From Oricola thermophila (lineage in GTDB: Bacteria > Pseudomonadota > Alphaproteobacteria > Rhizobiales > Rhizobiaceae): 64,000 nucleotides of DNA. The notes under the pieces were generated by a model. The model was not told where the DNA came from. It did not search any database and saw only the letters and a program-made list of their open reading frames with translations. Below, piece by piece: positions 25,421 to 34,750 of the stretch (its first letter is position 1; the number at the start of each line of letters is the position of its first letter). The position numbers were made by a program, and so were the translations under genes. The stretch covers positions 1,860,001 through 1,924,000 of the forward strand of contig NZ_CP054836.1 in assembly GCF_013358405.1 (NCBI RefSeq). Direction: 5' to 3'.

Positions 25421-25903
25421 TCATTGCGCCGGCGGCTCGGCCTGCCCGTAAAGCGGAACGGTCGAGATCGCCATCTTGGCGGAGCCGTCCTGCACCTGGC
25501 GTGAATGCGAGAGATAGATGAGCGTGTTGTTCTCGCGGTCGTAGATGCGCTTGACGACGAGCTTCTTCCAGATCAGCGAGCGGGAGCTCTTGAATATCTC
25601 CTCCCCGTCCTCGTCGAGATCGATGTCGCCGATGACGATCGGTCCGGTCTGACGGCAGGCAATGGAAGAGTTGGACGGGTCCTCGAACCAGTCGCCCTTC
25701 TGCAACCGGTCTATCAGGCCGCGTTCGAAATAGGCCACGTGGCACGTCACGCCCTCGACTTCGGGGTCGGCGATGGCCTCGATGATGATGTCGTTGCCGA
25801 GCCAGTCGACGCCGATCTGCCCGACCTCCTTGGCGGACGCGGCGGTCGGTACCGCAATCGAAGCAAGAAGAAGGGCCAGCGCTGGACGGAAATGTTTCGG
25901 CAT
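25421..25903 (-). CDS. creA: CreA-family periplasmic protein
   Basis: 160-residue secreted protein with a signal peptide of about 24 residues (ending PTAASAKE). The mature sequence EVGQIGVDWLGNDIIIEAIADPEVEGVTCHVAYFERG, with SNSSIACRQTGPI and FKSSRSLIWKKLVVKRIYD, is the full CreA domain; the two cysteines likely form the conserved disulfide. CreA is named from the E. coli creABCD locus, but its function is undefined and no creBC is nearby. Convergent with the MCP; divergent from ppk2 with about 140 bp between. Confidence 0.9.
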   Translation of the reverse strand: MPKHFRPALALLLASIAVPTAASAKEVGQIGVDWLGNDIIIEAIADPEVEGVTCHVAYFERGLIDRLQKGDWFEDPSNSSIACRQTGPIVIGDIDLDEDGEEIFKSSRSLIWKKLVVKRIYDRENNTLIYLSHSRQVQDGSAKMAISTVPLYGQAEPPAQ

Positions 25904-26045
25904 TGTCGCTCTCCGGATCGTTTCGTTCCCACCAATGTCTGTACGGGGAACCCACGCCGCAAGTGCGGCAGTCGACGGACCGCCGGCTTGCCGCGCGTCC
26001 TGCCATCGACTTTACTCTACGGAATGCCCAGTGTCGGAGAGCAAG

Positions 26046-26879
26046 ATGAGCAAGAACCGGGGCTCGACGCCCAGACTGGACGATGCGGACCTGTCCCTCG
26101 CACTCGACCGCTCGACATACCAGCGCCAGCTGGAAGCACAGCAGCGCCTCCTCACCCGGATCCAGCAGGCCTACCTCTTCTCGGGGCGCTCGGCGGTAAT
26201 CGTTCTCGAGGGATGGGATGCCGCCGGCAAGGGCGGCACGGTCCGCCGCATTTCCGCAGCGCTGGACCCGCGCAGCTTCAAGGTCTGGCCGATCGGCGCG
26301 CCGCGGCGATATTACCTCGAACGGCATTTCCTGCTTCGCTTCATGGAACGCCTGCCCCCGACCGGCGCCATCACTGCCTTCGACCGCTCGTGGTATGGAC
26401 GCGTCCTCGTGGAACGGGTCGAGAAGCTGACCCCGCAAGAGCGGTGGAAGAGCGCCTACCGGGAGATCAACGATTTCGAACGCATGGTCACCGACGACGG
26501 CACGCGCCTGGTCAAGCTGTTCTTCCACATCTCGCCGGAGGAGCAGCTGGCGCGCTTCGAGGAGAGGCTGCGCAACCCCCTGAAGCGGTGGAAGCTCTCA
26601 TACGAGGATTTCCGCAACCGCAGCCGCTGGGACGACTACGCGGTGGCCATCGACGAGATGTTCGAGCGCACCTCTACCGACTACGCGCCGTGGCACCTGA
26701 TCCCGGCCAACGACAAGAAACATGCGCGGATAGCGGCTATGAAGACCATTACCGACTGTCTCGGCAAGGGCGTCGACCTTTCCCCGCCCGTCCTCGACGA
26801 GACGGTCCTCGAGGCGGCAAGGGAGCATATCGGCCTGTCTCCCTCCCTGATCGAGAGCCTGGCGGGACGGACCGAATAA
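26046..26879 (+). CDS. ppk2: Polyphosphate kinase 2 family protein
   Basis: 277-residue single-domain PPK2, which phosphorylates nucleoside mono- or diphosphates with polyphosphate. Walker A GWDAAGKGG (residues 56-64), the lid-side RRYYLERHFLLRF and Walker B FDRSWYGR (112-119) are intact, and KLFFHISPEEQLARFEERL is a typical P-loop kinase helix. Length and single domain fit class I or III; the acceptor (AMP, ADP or GDP) cannot be read from sequence by eye. ATG 26046 follows GGAGAGCAAG; the longer frame upstream is not used. Cytoplasmic. No ppk1 or exopolyphosphatase nearby. Confidence 0.88.
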   Translation: MSKNRGSTPRLDDADLSLALDRSTYQRQLEAQQRLLTRIQQAYLFSGRSAVIVLEGWDAAGKGGTVRRISAALDPRSFKVWPIGAPRRYYLERHFLLRFMERLPPTGAITAFDRSWYGRVLVERVEKLTPQERWKSAYREINDFERMVTDDGTRLVKLFFHISPEEQLARFEERLRNPLKRWKLSYEDFRNRSRWDDYAVAIDEMFERTSTDYAPWHLIPANDKKHARIAAMKTITDCLGKGVDLSPPVLDETVLEAAREHIGLSPSLIESLAGRTE

Positions 26880-26970
26880 GACCGGCTTGCGCATCACATA
26901 TGAGCATTGCCCTTGTGGAAATCGGCGGGTACGCGCGTCCTGGAAGGTATGCTGACTGGAGGACCGAAAG

Positions 26971-27873
26971 ATGAACTCGAAAAAACGCATCCTGTTCACA
27001 GGCGGTTCCGGCAAGGCCGGACGACATGTCGTGCCCTACCTGCTGGACAAGGGCCACCGGGTGGTCAATATCGACCTGAAGCCGCTCGACCATCCGGGCG
27101 TCGACAACCTGATCGCCGACGTCACCGACTCCGGCCAGATGTTCAACGTGATGAGTTCCTACGCCAATTTCGACGAGCTGGAGCCAGGCACCGGGGTTCC
27201 CTCCTTCGATGCAGTCGTTCATTTTGCGGCAGTTCCCCGCATCCTGATTCACCCGGACAACGAGACCTTCCGCGTCAACACGATGGGCACCTACAATGTC
27301 ATCGAGGCGGCGGTGAAGCTCGGCATCCGCAAGATCGTCATCGCCTCGTCGGAAACGACTTACGGCATCTGCTTTGCGGACGGCCGCGCCGATCCTCACT
27401 CTCTGCCTCTGGAAGAGGACTACGACGTCGACCCGATGGATTCCTACGGCTTGTCCAAGGTGGTCAACGAGAAGACCGCTCGCGCCTTCGCCCGCCGCTC
27501 GGGCTTCGACATCTATGCGCTGCGCATAGGCAATGTCGTCGAACCGCACGAATATGCAGAGTTGTTCCCGACCTATTTCGCCAATCCCGAGATGCGGAGA
27601 CGCAACGCCTTTTGCTACATAGACGCCCGCGACCTCGGCCAAATCGTCGATCTGTGCCTGCAGAAGGACGGGCTCGGCTTCCAGGTGTTCAATGCCGGAA
27701 ACGACACCAACGGCATCAACATCCCGACCGCCGAGCTGATCGAACGATTCTATTCGGGCGTCCCCGTCACCCGCCAGCTGGGCGAGAACGAGGCACTGTT
27801 TTCCAACCGCAAGATCCGCGAGGTCCTCGGCTTCCGCGAAGAGCACGACTGGCGGAAATACGTGAAGGGCTGA
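26971..27873 (+). CDS. NAD(P)-dependent epimerase/dehydratase, extended SDR
   Basis: 300-residue extended short-chain dehydrogenase. The cofactor loop TGGSGKAGRHV (residues 10-20) resembles TGxxGxxG, and D50 in NLIADVTD contacts adenine. The catalytic dyad is Y159xxxK163 in DSYGLSKVVNEKTA, with SSETTYG at 126-132 supplying Ser/Thr. The substrate is likely a nucleotide sugar or a sugar acid, but no sugar-pathway neighbours help. ATG 26971 follows GGAGGACCGAAAG. The EEP-family gene starts 65 bp later. Confidence 0.82.
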   Translation: MNSKKRILFTGGSGKAGRHVVPYLLDKGHRVVNIDLKPLDHPGVDNLIADVTDSGQMFNVMSSYANFDELEPGTGVPSFDAVVHFAAVPRILIHPDNETFRVNTMGTYNVIEAAVKLGIRKIVIASSETTYGICFADGRADPHSLPLEEDYDVDPMDSYGLSKVVNEKTARAFARRSGFDIYALRIGNVVEPHEYAELFPTYFANPEMRRRNAFCYIDARDLGQIVDLCLQKDGLGFQVFNAGNDTNGINIPTAELIERFYSGVPVTRQLGENEALFSNRKIREVLGFREEHDWRKYVKG

Positions 27874-27938
27874 GAGCCGCCGTACTTCCGCCCGGGTTCA
27901 AGGTTCTACAACTCGCGGTTCGCTGGAGAAATTACGCC

Positions 27939-28883
27939 GTGCTCCAAAATCTCTACCGCGGTATCGTTGCCGCCACGACACTGTTCGTCACGGTTCTTCT
28001 GGCCGCCAGCCTGCTCAACCGCGCCCATCCGGCGTTCGATTCCCTGTCGCATTTCCGGATGCACCTCCTGGCCGCTACGACCGTCGCGCTCGCAATTGCT
28101 GCGCTGTCGAGTCTTAAGAGAATTACGTTCGTTGCGACCGCCGGAGTCGTCGCCGCGCTTGCCGCGAGCTGGCCCTATCTGCCGGGCCTCGGGCCGCCGG
28201 GAAACCAGCCGGCCTCGTCCATCGGACATACGCTGAGAATCGTCGATTTCAACACTCGCTTCGACAATCGGAAGACGGGCCTCGCGCGCGATGTCATTCT
28301 CGCCGCCGATCCGGACGTGATCATTCTGCAGGAGGTGACGGACACCCCGGCGGCGCTGATGAATTTGCTGCGCGACGGCTATCCTTTCCAGATACGCTGC
28401 GAGGGATCGGCCATTGGCGGCGCGGCGGTGATCTCGCGGCTGCCGCTTGCCGGTGACGACGCCATCCGGTGCTTCGACACACCATTCCTCTCGGCGATCA
28501 GTATCGATGTCGCAGGCAACCCCCTGACCGTCGCGAGCTATCACGCGCACTGGCCGTGGCCGCACAGCCAGCACCGGTGGATAGATGAACTGTCGGGCAT
28601 TTTTTCCGTACTTCCGCATCCGCTGATTATCGGCGGCGATTTCAACGCCACACCGTGGAGCGAAGGGGTGCAACGCATCGCGCGGCTGAGCGACACGCTG
28701 CCGGTTACAGGTCTGCGGCCGAGCTGGCTTACGCCGGCACTGCCCGGCTCGCTGCGCGCCAGCATCGGCCTGCCGATAGACCACCTGCTCGTCTCGAAGG
28801 AGATCGTGACGCTCGAAGCCCGTACCCTGCCGTTTGCAGGCAGCGATCACCTGCCGGTCTTCTACCGGGTGCTGCTGCGCTGA
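27939..28883 (+). CDS. Membrane-anchored endonuclease/exonuclease/phosphatase (EEP) family protein
   Basis: 314 residues from GTG 27939, chosen because GGAGAA lies 9 bases upstream and the earlier frame overlaps the epimerase gene. Two or three N-terminal hydrophobic helices (about 8-30, 38-57 and 60-80) are followed by an EEP domain from about residue 100: VDFNTRFDN, ILQEVTD (metal-binding Glu), GGDFNATPWS and GSDHLPVFY (catalytic Asp-His). Such proteins are inner-membrane enzymes with the domain probably outside, acting on phosphodiesters; substrate unknown. Convergent with the ETF-QO gene, with only 8 bp between the stops. Confidence 0.85.
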   Translation: MLQNLYRGIVAATTLFVTVLLAASLLNRAHPAFDSLSHFRMHLLAATTVALAIAALSSLKRITFVATAGVVAALAASWPYLPGLGPPGNQPASSIGHTLRIVDFNTRFDNRKTGLARDVILAADPDVIILQEVTDTPAALMNLLRDGYPFQIRCEGSAIGGAAVISRLPLAGDDAIRCFDTPFLSAISIDVAGNPLTVASYHAHWPWPHSQHRWIDELSGIFSVLPHPLIIGGDFNATPWSEGVQRIARLSDTLPVTGLRPSWLTPALPGSLRASIGLPIDHLLVSKEIVTLEARTLPFAGSDHLPVFYRVLLR

Positions 28884-28891
28884 AAGGCAGG

Positions 28892-30616
28892 CTACATGTT
28901 CGGATAGACCGGTCCCTCTCCGCCCTGCGGGACCGTCCAGTTTATGTTCTGGTTCGGGTCCTTGATGTCGCAGGTCTTGCAGTGGACACAGTTCTGCGCA
29001 TTGATCTGGAAGCGTACGCTGTCACCCGGCTTGCGCTCGGCATCGGCAGGTACGGTATTACCGTCAGCATCGATCCACTCGTAAACTCCCGCCGGGCAAT
29101 AGCGGGACGACAAGCCTGCATATTCAACGTATTCCGACGATTTCTGAAGGTCCATGTCCCTGACCTTGAGGTGAACCGGCTGGTCTTCCTCGTGGTTGGT
29201 ATTGGACAGGAACACCGACGAAAGCCGGTCGAAAGTCAGCACGCCATCCGGCTTCGGATAGGCTATCGGCTTGAAATTCGAGGCCTTCCTCGTCGCCGCA
29301 TGATCCGGCTTGCCGTGTTTCAGCGTTCCGAGCGGCGACCAACCGCCAGTCAGCTGGTTGATCCACATGTCGATGCCGCCAATGGCAACGCCGAGCGCCG
29401 TACCGAAGCGCGACCACAACGGCTTGACGTTGCGCACCCGCTTCAGGTCCCTGCCTATCTCGCTGCCGCGCCATTCCTGCTCGTAGGCATCGAGCGAGTC
29501 GTCGTTCGCCCTGCCCGCCGCGATCGCCTCCGCGACCTTGTCGGCGGCGAGAATGCCGGACAGAACCGCGTTGTGTGATCCCTTGATGCGAGGCACGTTG
29601 ACGAATCCGGCAGAACAACCGATCAGCGCGCCGCCCGGGAAGGAAACCTTCGGCACAGACTGCCAGCCGCCCTCGGTGATTGCACGCGCGCCATATGCGA
29701 TGCGCTTGCCGCCCTCGAAGGTATCGCGGATCGCCGGGTGGGTCTTGAAGCGCTGGAACTCCTCGAAGGGATACAGATAGGGGTTTTCGTAGTTCAGGTG
29801 GACCACGAAGCCCACCGCGACGAGGTTGTCCTCGAGATGATAGAGGAACGATCCGCCGCCCGTCTTCATGTCAAGCGGCCAGCCGAAGGTGTGCTGCACC
29901 AGTCCCTGGCGGTGGTTTTCCGGCCGGACCTCCCACAGCTCCTTGATGCCGATGCCGAATTTCGGATAGTCGCTCTCGGCGTCGAGCTTGAAGTGGGCGA
30001 TAAGTTCCTTGGCGAGCGATCCGCGCACGCCCTCGCCGATCAGCGTGTACTTGCCGTGCAGTTCCATGCCGCGGGCGAACATCGGGCCCGGCGTGCCGTC
30101 CTTCTGAATGCCCATGTCGCCGGTGGCCACGCCCTTGACCGAACCATCCTCGTTGTAGAGCACTTCCGCCGCCGCAAAGCCGGGATATATCTCGACGCCC
30201 AATGCCTCCGCCCTCGCCGCAAGCCAGCGACACACATTGCCCAACGAGACAATGTAGTTGCCGTGGTTGTTCATCAGCGGCGGCATCAGGAAATTCGGCA
30301 GGCGGATCGCCCCGGCCGGCCCCAGAAACAGGAACCGGTCTTCCTTCACCTCTGTCTTGAACGGATGATCGGGATCGTCGCGCCAGTCGGGAATAAGCCT
30401 GTCGATGCCAACCGGATCGACCACAGCTCCGGAGAGAATATGCGCGCCGACCTCGGCCCCCTTCTCGAGAACCACAACGGACAGATCCGCATTCAACTGC
30501 TTCAGACGGATCGCTGCGGCGAGACCGGCCGGCCCCGCGCCGACGATCACCACATCAAATTCCATGCTTTCGCGGGGTTCATTCATCGGATTTCCGGCTC
30601 CGTTGTCGTCGCTCAT
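28892..30616 (-). CDS. Electron-transfer flavoprotein-ubiquinone oxidoreductase
   Basis: 574-residue inner-membrane-associated enzyme passing electrons from ETF to ubiquinone. N-terminal FAD fold VVIVGAGPAGLAAAIRLKQ from about residue 22; the ubiquinone- and membrane-binding ETF-QO segment with SFLYHLEDNLVAVGFVVHLNYENPYLYPFEEFQRFK near 280-320; and the [4Fe-4S] site with Cys near 507 (RYCPAGVYE) and CVHCKTCDIKDP near 542-553. Start at ATG 30616 (GACGGAGAAACAGT upstream), giving the usual family length. No etfAB genes adjacent. Complete and unremarkable. Confidence 0.95.
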   Translation of the reverse strand: MSDDNGAGNPMNEPRESMEFDVVIVGAGPAGLAAAIRLKQLNADLSVVVLEKGAEVGAHILSGAVVDPVGIDRLIPDWRDDPDHPFKTEVKEDRFLFLGPAGAIRLPNFLMPPLMNNHGNYIVSLGNVCRWLAARAEALGVEIYPGFAAAEVLYNEDGSVKGVATGDMGIQKDGTPGPMFARGMELHGKYTLIGEGVRGSLAKELIAHFKLDAESDYPKFGIGIKELWEVRPENHRQGLVQHTFGWPLDMKTGGGSFLYHLEDNLVAVGFVVHLNYENPYLYPFEEFQRFKTHPAIRDTFEGGKRIAYGARAITEGGWQSVPKVSFPGGALIGCSAGFVNVPRIKGSHNAVLSGILAADKVAEAIAAGRANDDSLDAYEQEWRGSEIGRDLKRVRNVKPLWSRFGTALGVAIGGIDMWINQLTGGWSPLGTLKHGKPDHAATRKASNFKPIAYPKPDGVLTFDRLSSVFLSNTNHEEDQPVHLKVRDMDLQKSSEYVEYAGLSSRYCPAGVYEWIDADGNTVPADAERKPGDSVRFQINAQNCVHCKTCDIKDPNQNINWTVPQGGEGPVYPNM

Positions 30617-31195
30617 ACTGTTTCTCCGTCTCGGCACAGTCGAAAGGTCGCTATCCTGCCCGGCACAAAACTGCAATCGGCGCCGACTGTATCCTGCAAA
30701 ATCCCGTTCGCAAGCATGCAAAGCGCCGCTCCAAAGGACACTTTATTGACTTGGACGTAAACGTAAATCAATCGCGCAGCATCTACACCGGCGAAATAGC
30801 GGCATGCGTCACCGGGCTTGGGGGATTGTCGGTTCCGCGACCATCATTTCCTTTCACCCAACGTCCTGTCACGGTCCGGAATCGATCAGAGGCAAGCCCT
30901 CCAGCCCTGACGCAGTGCCCGGTCCGGTCCCTTGGGAACTCGGGAGTTCCAAGACTGCACAGCTGTTCCGGCGATCGAGGCAACATGGCGGAACAGCGGT
31001 GACTGCCGCAATGTTCGCCGTAACCGGGTTCGAACCTGCCCGGTGATGAGCGTCACGTCATGAACCCGCATCCGAGCGAATTCCGGGGCGTGATCACCGG
31101 TCCGATGCGGCAGGGGTCTTTTTCGTCCCGCCGATCCGCACTTTGCAGCTTTATGAATGCTTGAAGCCTGTCGGCGCGTCTGCGAAAGGTGGAGA
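30617..31195. other. Intergenic region between etf-qo and the glycosylase gene
   Basis: 579 bp without a convincing gene. It contains a hairpin CTTGGGAACT/AGTTCCAAG (30931-30953, one bulge, loop CGGG) and, at about 31027-31049, a T-arm-like GGGTTCGAACC that does not fold into a tRNA. The divergent promoters of both flanking genes should lie here; none is clear enough to mark. Confidence 0.5.
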
Positions 31196-32014
31196 ATGGC
31201 AATTGCAACCGAGATGTCACGGGGCGAACTGGAAAGCCTGCTGCGCTTCTACGCGGAGAGCGGGCTGGACTTCCCGTTGGAAGACGAAGCGCCAAACCGA
31301 TTTGCGGCAGAAACCGCCACCGCTCCCACGAATTCGCAGGAGTCCCCTGCCCGACCTCCCGCCGCCAAGCCGGAGCGGCTGCCTGCAATGCCGGACGCAG
31401 AAGCCGTGGCGCTCGCAAAACAGTTGGCCCGGGCAGCCGAAAGCCTGGACGACCTGCGCAAGGCAGTGGAATCCTTCGATGGCTGCAACCTCAAGCTGAC
31501 GGCTCGGTCAACCATATTCGAGGGCGGTCGGCGCGGCGCACCCATGATGATTATCCAGGACGCGCCGGGCCGCGACGACGATGCCTCGGGAGAAGCCCTC
31601 ACCGGTCCGGAAGGACAACTGTTCGACCGCATGCTGGCAGCCATTGGCCGCTCCCGGGACGACTGCTACATGGGGTTCGTCGTTCCGTGGCGCGTCCCCG
31701 GCAACGCCGTGCCGTCACCGCTGCAGGCCTCCATCTGCCGCCCGTTCATCGAGCGCCAGATCGAGCTGGCTCGCCCGGACTTTGCTGTCCTGCTGGGCAA
31801 TGGTGCCACCAAGATACTGCTGGACACGCGGGAGAACATCCTCCAACTTCGCGGGCGTTGGCAGGAACTCCGCACCGAAAGCGGCCATGCATTGCCGGTC
31901 ATTGCCACGCTGCAACCGCGCTTCCTGCTCGATCAGCCAGCACAAAAGCGCTACGCTTGGACCGACTTGCTGCAAATCCGCGACCGTCTCGGCACGACAA
32001 AAAAAGACGCCTGA
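31196..32014 (+). CDS. Uracil-DNA glycosylase family protein with altered motifs
   Basis: 272-residue member of the family 4/5 uracil-DNA glycosylase superfamily. The fold is clear from LTARSTIFEGG, APMMIIQDAPGRDDD (motif 1, near residue 120), YMGFVVPWRVPGNAVPSPLQASICRPFIERQIELARPDF and VLLGNGATKILLDTRENI. Changes from the usual pattern: motif 1 has QDAPGRDDD instead of GEAPGxxE, and the motif 2 HPS/HPA histidine is replaced by Gln (TLQPRFLL, near 238). The four Fe-S cysteines of family 4 are not in place. An N-terminal 90-residue Ala/Pro-rich region precedes the domain. Start ATG 31196 has AAAGGTGGAGA. It may be a specialised or weakened glycosylase. Confidence 0.8.
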   Translation: MAIATEMSRGELESLLRFYAESGLDFPLEDEAPNRFAAETATAPTNSQESPARPPAAKPERLPAMPDAEAVALAKQLARAAESLDDLRKAVESFDGCNLKLTARSTIFEGGRRGAPMMIIQDAPGRDDDASGEALTGPEGQLFDRMLAAIGRSRDDCYMGFVVPWRVPGNAVPSPLQASICRPFIERQIELARPDFAVLLGNGATKILLDTRENILQLRGRWQELRTESGHALPVIATLQPRFLLDQPAQKRYAWTDLLQIRDRLGTTKKDA

Positions 32015-32024
32015 CGGCGTTTTC
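32007..32024 (+). terminator. Terminator overlapping the glycosylase stop codon
   Basis: ACGCC (32007-32011) and GGCGT (32016-32020) pair around TGAC, whose TGA is the stop codon; A-rich bases precede and TTTTC follows. Short but typical in shape. Confidence 0.5.
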
Positions 32025-32104
32025 AAGTCAGCTTTCGTCGCCAATATTTCATGCGCTTGCCATCCATTCGCGCTAGGCGGAGCCTGCCCGAACGGAACCC
32101 TGCC

Positions 32105-33352
32105 ATGATTCATCTATTGCTGCCCATTTCGGGACTGCTCGCCTCGACTTTCCTGCTGCTTGCAGGCAACGGTCTAGCAGGCGTCCTGCTGCCGGTTCGC
32201 GCCGCGCTGGAGGGCTGGAGCCCGATCGTCATCGGCTGGATCGGTTTCGGTTACGCCCTCTCCTTCACGGTGGGCTGCATCGTCGTGCCGCGCATGGTGC
32301 TGCGCGTCGGTCATGTCCGTGTCTACGCGGTGCTCGCCGCAATCCTCGCCATATCGGCACTTCTGCACGCACTGGCCGTTCATCCCGTTGCCTGGGTCAT
32401 CTCGCGCGGCATCGGCGGCTTCGCCCTGTCCGGCACATACATGATCGTCGAAAGCTGGCTCAACGAAAGGACCAGCAACGAAGACCGGGGCACGGTCTTT
32501 TCCGTCTACATGATGATCACGATGGTGGGCTTCATGTCCGGGCAGTTCCTGCTCATAGCGGCCGATCCGTCATCGACGACACTCTTCATGGTATCGGCAC
32601 TGCTGTTCGCGGCCGCGGTCATTCCGACGGGACTCTCCAACGCCTCCTCGCCGCAGCCGCTGAACCAGGTTTCGCTCGACCTGCGCAAGCTGTTCGCGAA
32701 CTCGCCGCTCGCCTTCGTCGGTGTCGCCATTGCCGGCCTCACCTTCGGCGCCTACAACTTCCAGGCTCCGGTCTATCTGCAACTGTCCGGAATGAGTGAA
32801 GCTCAGATCGCGTCGACGATGGCTCTGGTCATGATCGGCGGAATGGTGTTCCAGTTCCCGCTTGGCCGGGTTTCCGACCGCACGGACCGCCGCATAGTGA
32901 TCGCTGCAGCCTCGTTTGCCGGCGTGGTGCTCTCCGCCATTCTCGCGGCCATCGGCGACAATTCCTTCGCAATCCTGTTAGCGATGATGTTCCTGTTCGG
33001 GGGCATATTGATGCCACTGTATTCGCTGGTCGCGGCCCACGCCAACGACCACGCGGCCCCGGACGAGTTCGTCGAGATATCGTCGGGCCTGCTCGTGGTC
33101 TATGGCGTCGGATCGATGGCCGGACCGGTAATCGGCGGCGCGTTCATGAACATCCTCGGGCCGGACGGCTTCTTCGTGATGACGGGTGTCTGTTATCTCT
33201 TGTTCGGCATCTACGCCGCCTGGCGCATCACGCGGCGGGATGCGGTTCCGCAGGAAGAGATGACCGACTTCTCCTACGCCCCGCCGGTTTCGCCAACCCA
33301 GACGCCCGAAGTCCTGCAACTCGATCCGCGTTCCGACGAGCAGTCCGGCTGA
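32105..33352 (+). CDS. Major facilitator superfamily transporter (YcaD-like)
   Basis: 415-residue inner-membrane protein with about 12 hydrophobic segments. The N-terminal LLLPISGLLASTFLLLAGNGLAGVLLPVRAALEGWSPIVIGWIGFGYALSFTVGC, the conserved ESWLNERTSNEDRGTVFSVYM after helix 4 and LGRVSDRTDRR between helices 8 and 9 match the YcaD/'MFS transporter' group related to sugar or drug efflux. Substrate unknown. ATG 32105, 91 bp after the glycosylase stop, with a weak GGAACC site. Convergent with the EamA gene, whose stop is 5 bp away. Confidence 0.85.
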   Translation: MIHLLLPISGLLASTFLLLAGNGLAGVLLPVRAALEGWSPIVIGWIGFGYALSFTVGCIVVPRMVLRVGHVRVYAVLAAILAISALLHALAVHPVAWVISRGIGGFALSGTYMIVESWLNERTSNEDRGTVFSVYMMITMVGFMSGQFLLIAADPSSTTLFMVSALLFAAAVIPTGLSNASSPQPLNQVSLDLRKLFANSPLAFVGVAIAGLTFGAYNFQAPVYLQLSGMSEAQIASTMALVMIGGMVFQFPLGRVSDRTDRRIVIAAASFAGVVLSAILAAIGDNSFAILLAMMFLFGGILMPLYSLVAAHANDHAAPDEFVEISSGLLVVYGVGSMAGPVIGGAFMNILGPDGFFVMTGVCYLLFGIYAAWRITRRDAVPQEEMTDFSYAPPVSPTQTPEVLQLDPRSDEQSG

Positions 33353-33357
33353 GCCGC

Positions 33358-34314
33358 TCAACCCTGCGGCGTGACGCTTCGTCTTGCCACGCCGCGCCGT
33401 TCGAGACCGAGACGGTGCTCGCGATAGATGATGAAGATGCCGGACGCGGTGACAATTGCCGAGCCGATTATCGTCGCCCAGCCGGGAACCTCGGCAAAGA
33501 CATAGTAACCGATCCCGATACCCAGCAGCACGGAAGTGTATTCGAACGGTGCGATCGTCGACACATCGGCATGGCGGTAGCTCTGAGTGAGCAGTATTTG
33601 CCCGAGACCACCGCAGAACCCGGACAGGATCAGCGATACGGTCTGCTCCAGATCGAGCGACTGCCAGCCGAACGGTATGGTCGCAATCGCAAAGACCGAT
33701 GCCGTCACGGAAAAGTACAGCACGATCGTCGCGGTCTTTTCCGTCACCAGAAGGCGGCGCACAAGGACCATTGCAAGGCCCGCTATGCAAGCGGAGATGA
33801 AGGTGGCCGCGACCCCCAATGCCTCGGCGCTGCCAAAAGCGCCCTCGCCGCGAAACAGCTGCAGCTTCGGCCAGGAAATGACCAGAACGCCGAGAAGGCC
33901 GACGATGACAGCACCCCAGCGATAGCGGCGTACGACCTCACCAAGGAGAACCGCCCCGAAGATTACGGTTACGAGCGGGCGGGCGTAACCTATGGCAATG
34001 GCATCCGGCAACGGAAGCCGGGTCAGACCATAGAAGCCGAGCGCCATCGACGAAACACCGACTAGACCGCGCGCAACATGGCCAAGCGGGCGCTCCGTGC
34101 GCCAGGCACCTGAAAGCTCGCCGACCACGAACAAATAGGCGCAGATCGGCAATATGGCGAAGAAGGACCGGAAGAACACGATCTGGCCGGCCGGCACCTG
34201 GCCGGCATACTTGATCGCGGTCGCCATGCCCATGAAGGCAACGACCGATCCGACCTTCAGGCCGATGCCCAGCAGGGGACGCGATTCGGTTTCGGTCAGG
34301 GTTTCGGAAGACAT
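33358..34314 (-). CDS. EamA-family (DMT) transporter
   Basis: 318-residue membrane protein with ten predicted helices arranged as two EamA repeats (about residues 18-150 and 160-300). FFRSFFAILPICAYLFV and the second-repeat ending APFEYTSVLLGIGIGYYVFAEVPGWATIIGSAIVTASGIFIIYREHR are classic drug/metabolite transporter features. Probable exporter of a small metabolite; substrate unknown. ATG 34314 is used, removing an N-terminal stretch with no membrane character. The 34315-34750 spacer beyond it separates it from the first globin receptor. Confidence 0.88.
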   Translation of the reverse strand: MSSETLTETESRPLLGIGLKVGSVVAFMGMATAIKYAGQVPAGQIVFFRSFFAILPICAYLFVVGELSGAWRTERPLGHVARGLVGVSSMALGFYGLTRLPLPDAIAIGYARPLVTVIFGAVLLGEVVRRYRWGAVIVGLLGVLVISWPKLQLFRGEGAFGSAEALGVAATFISACIAGLAMVLVRRLLVTEKTATIVLYFSVTASVFAIATIPFGWQSLDLEQTVSLILSGFCGGLGQILLTQSYRHADVSTIAPFEYTSVLLGIGIGYYVFAEVPGWATIIGSAIVTASGIFIIYREHRLGLERRGVARRSVTPQG

Positions 34315-34750
34315 GATGCCCGTGCCTAGCGCCAAATCGCCTCGGATGGAAGAAGCAAGCCTGCCCCCGCGCAGCGGCGCGACCTCCATTGGCGCGCCGC
34401 GCACCGCGATTGCAAAATCGAAAGCCACGACCACGTCGCTAGCCGGAGGATGTTGCTCAGGAAGGACCCGGCATCGCGAAACACGTGAAAAAGGCGCCAT
34501 TCCGGGACATTTTTAAACTTGGATTAAGATTGACGGCATTATTCCTCAATTGTTGCGTAACGCACGGTTCCCAGACCTCTTTACGGGCGATCTTGGGAGG
34601 GGTGCCCAGCCCCATGACAGGTGTCACCGCCCGCCCATCCCGCGGGGGCGTCACCGGGCGCGAGATGTGCTCGCGCTCTACCGGGAATGTCCATAGTCTC
34701 GAATCCCGCGAAGGCGGGATCGAAAATTGCGCATCGGTACGGAGCAAACG
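34315..34750. other. Spacer between EamA transporter and first globin receptor, with leader hairpin
   Basis: 436 bp with no gene. TCCCGC (34704-34709) and GCGGGA (34714-34719) form a perfect 6-bp stem around GAAG, about 32 bp before the receptor ATG, in the probable 5' leader. GTTGCGTAACGCAC near 34551-34564 is an almost perfect palindrome. The AT-rich block around 34510-34550 is the likely promoter area. Confidence 0.45.

Noticed and set aside
31020..31055. tRNA-like T arm with GGGTTCGAACC
   Set aside because: No acceptor stem, D arm or anticodon arm can be folded around it on either strand.
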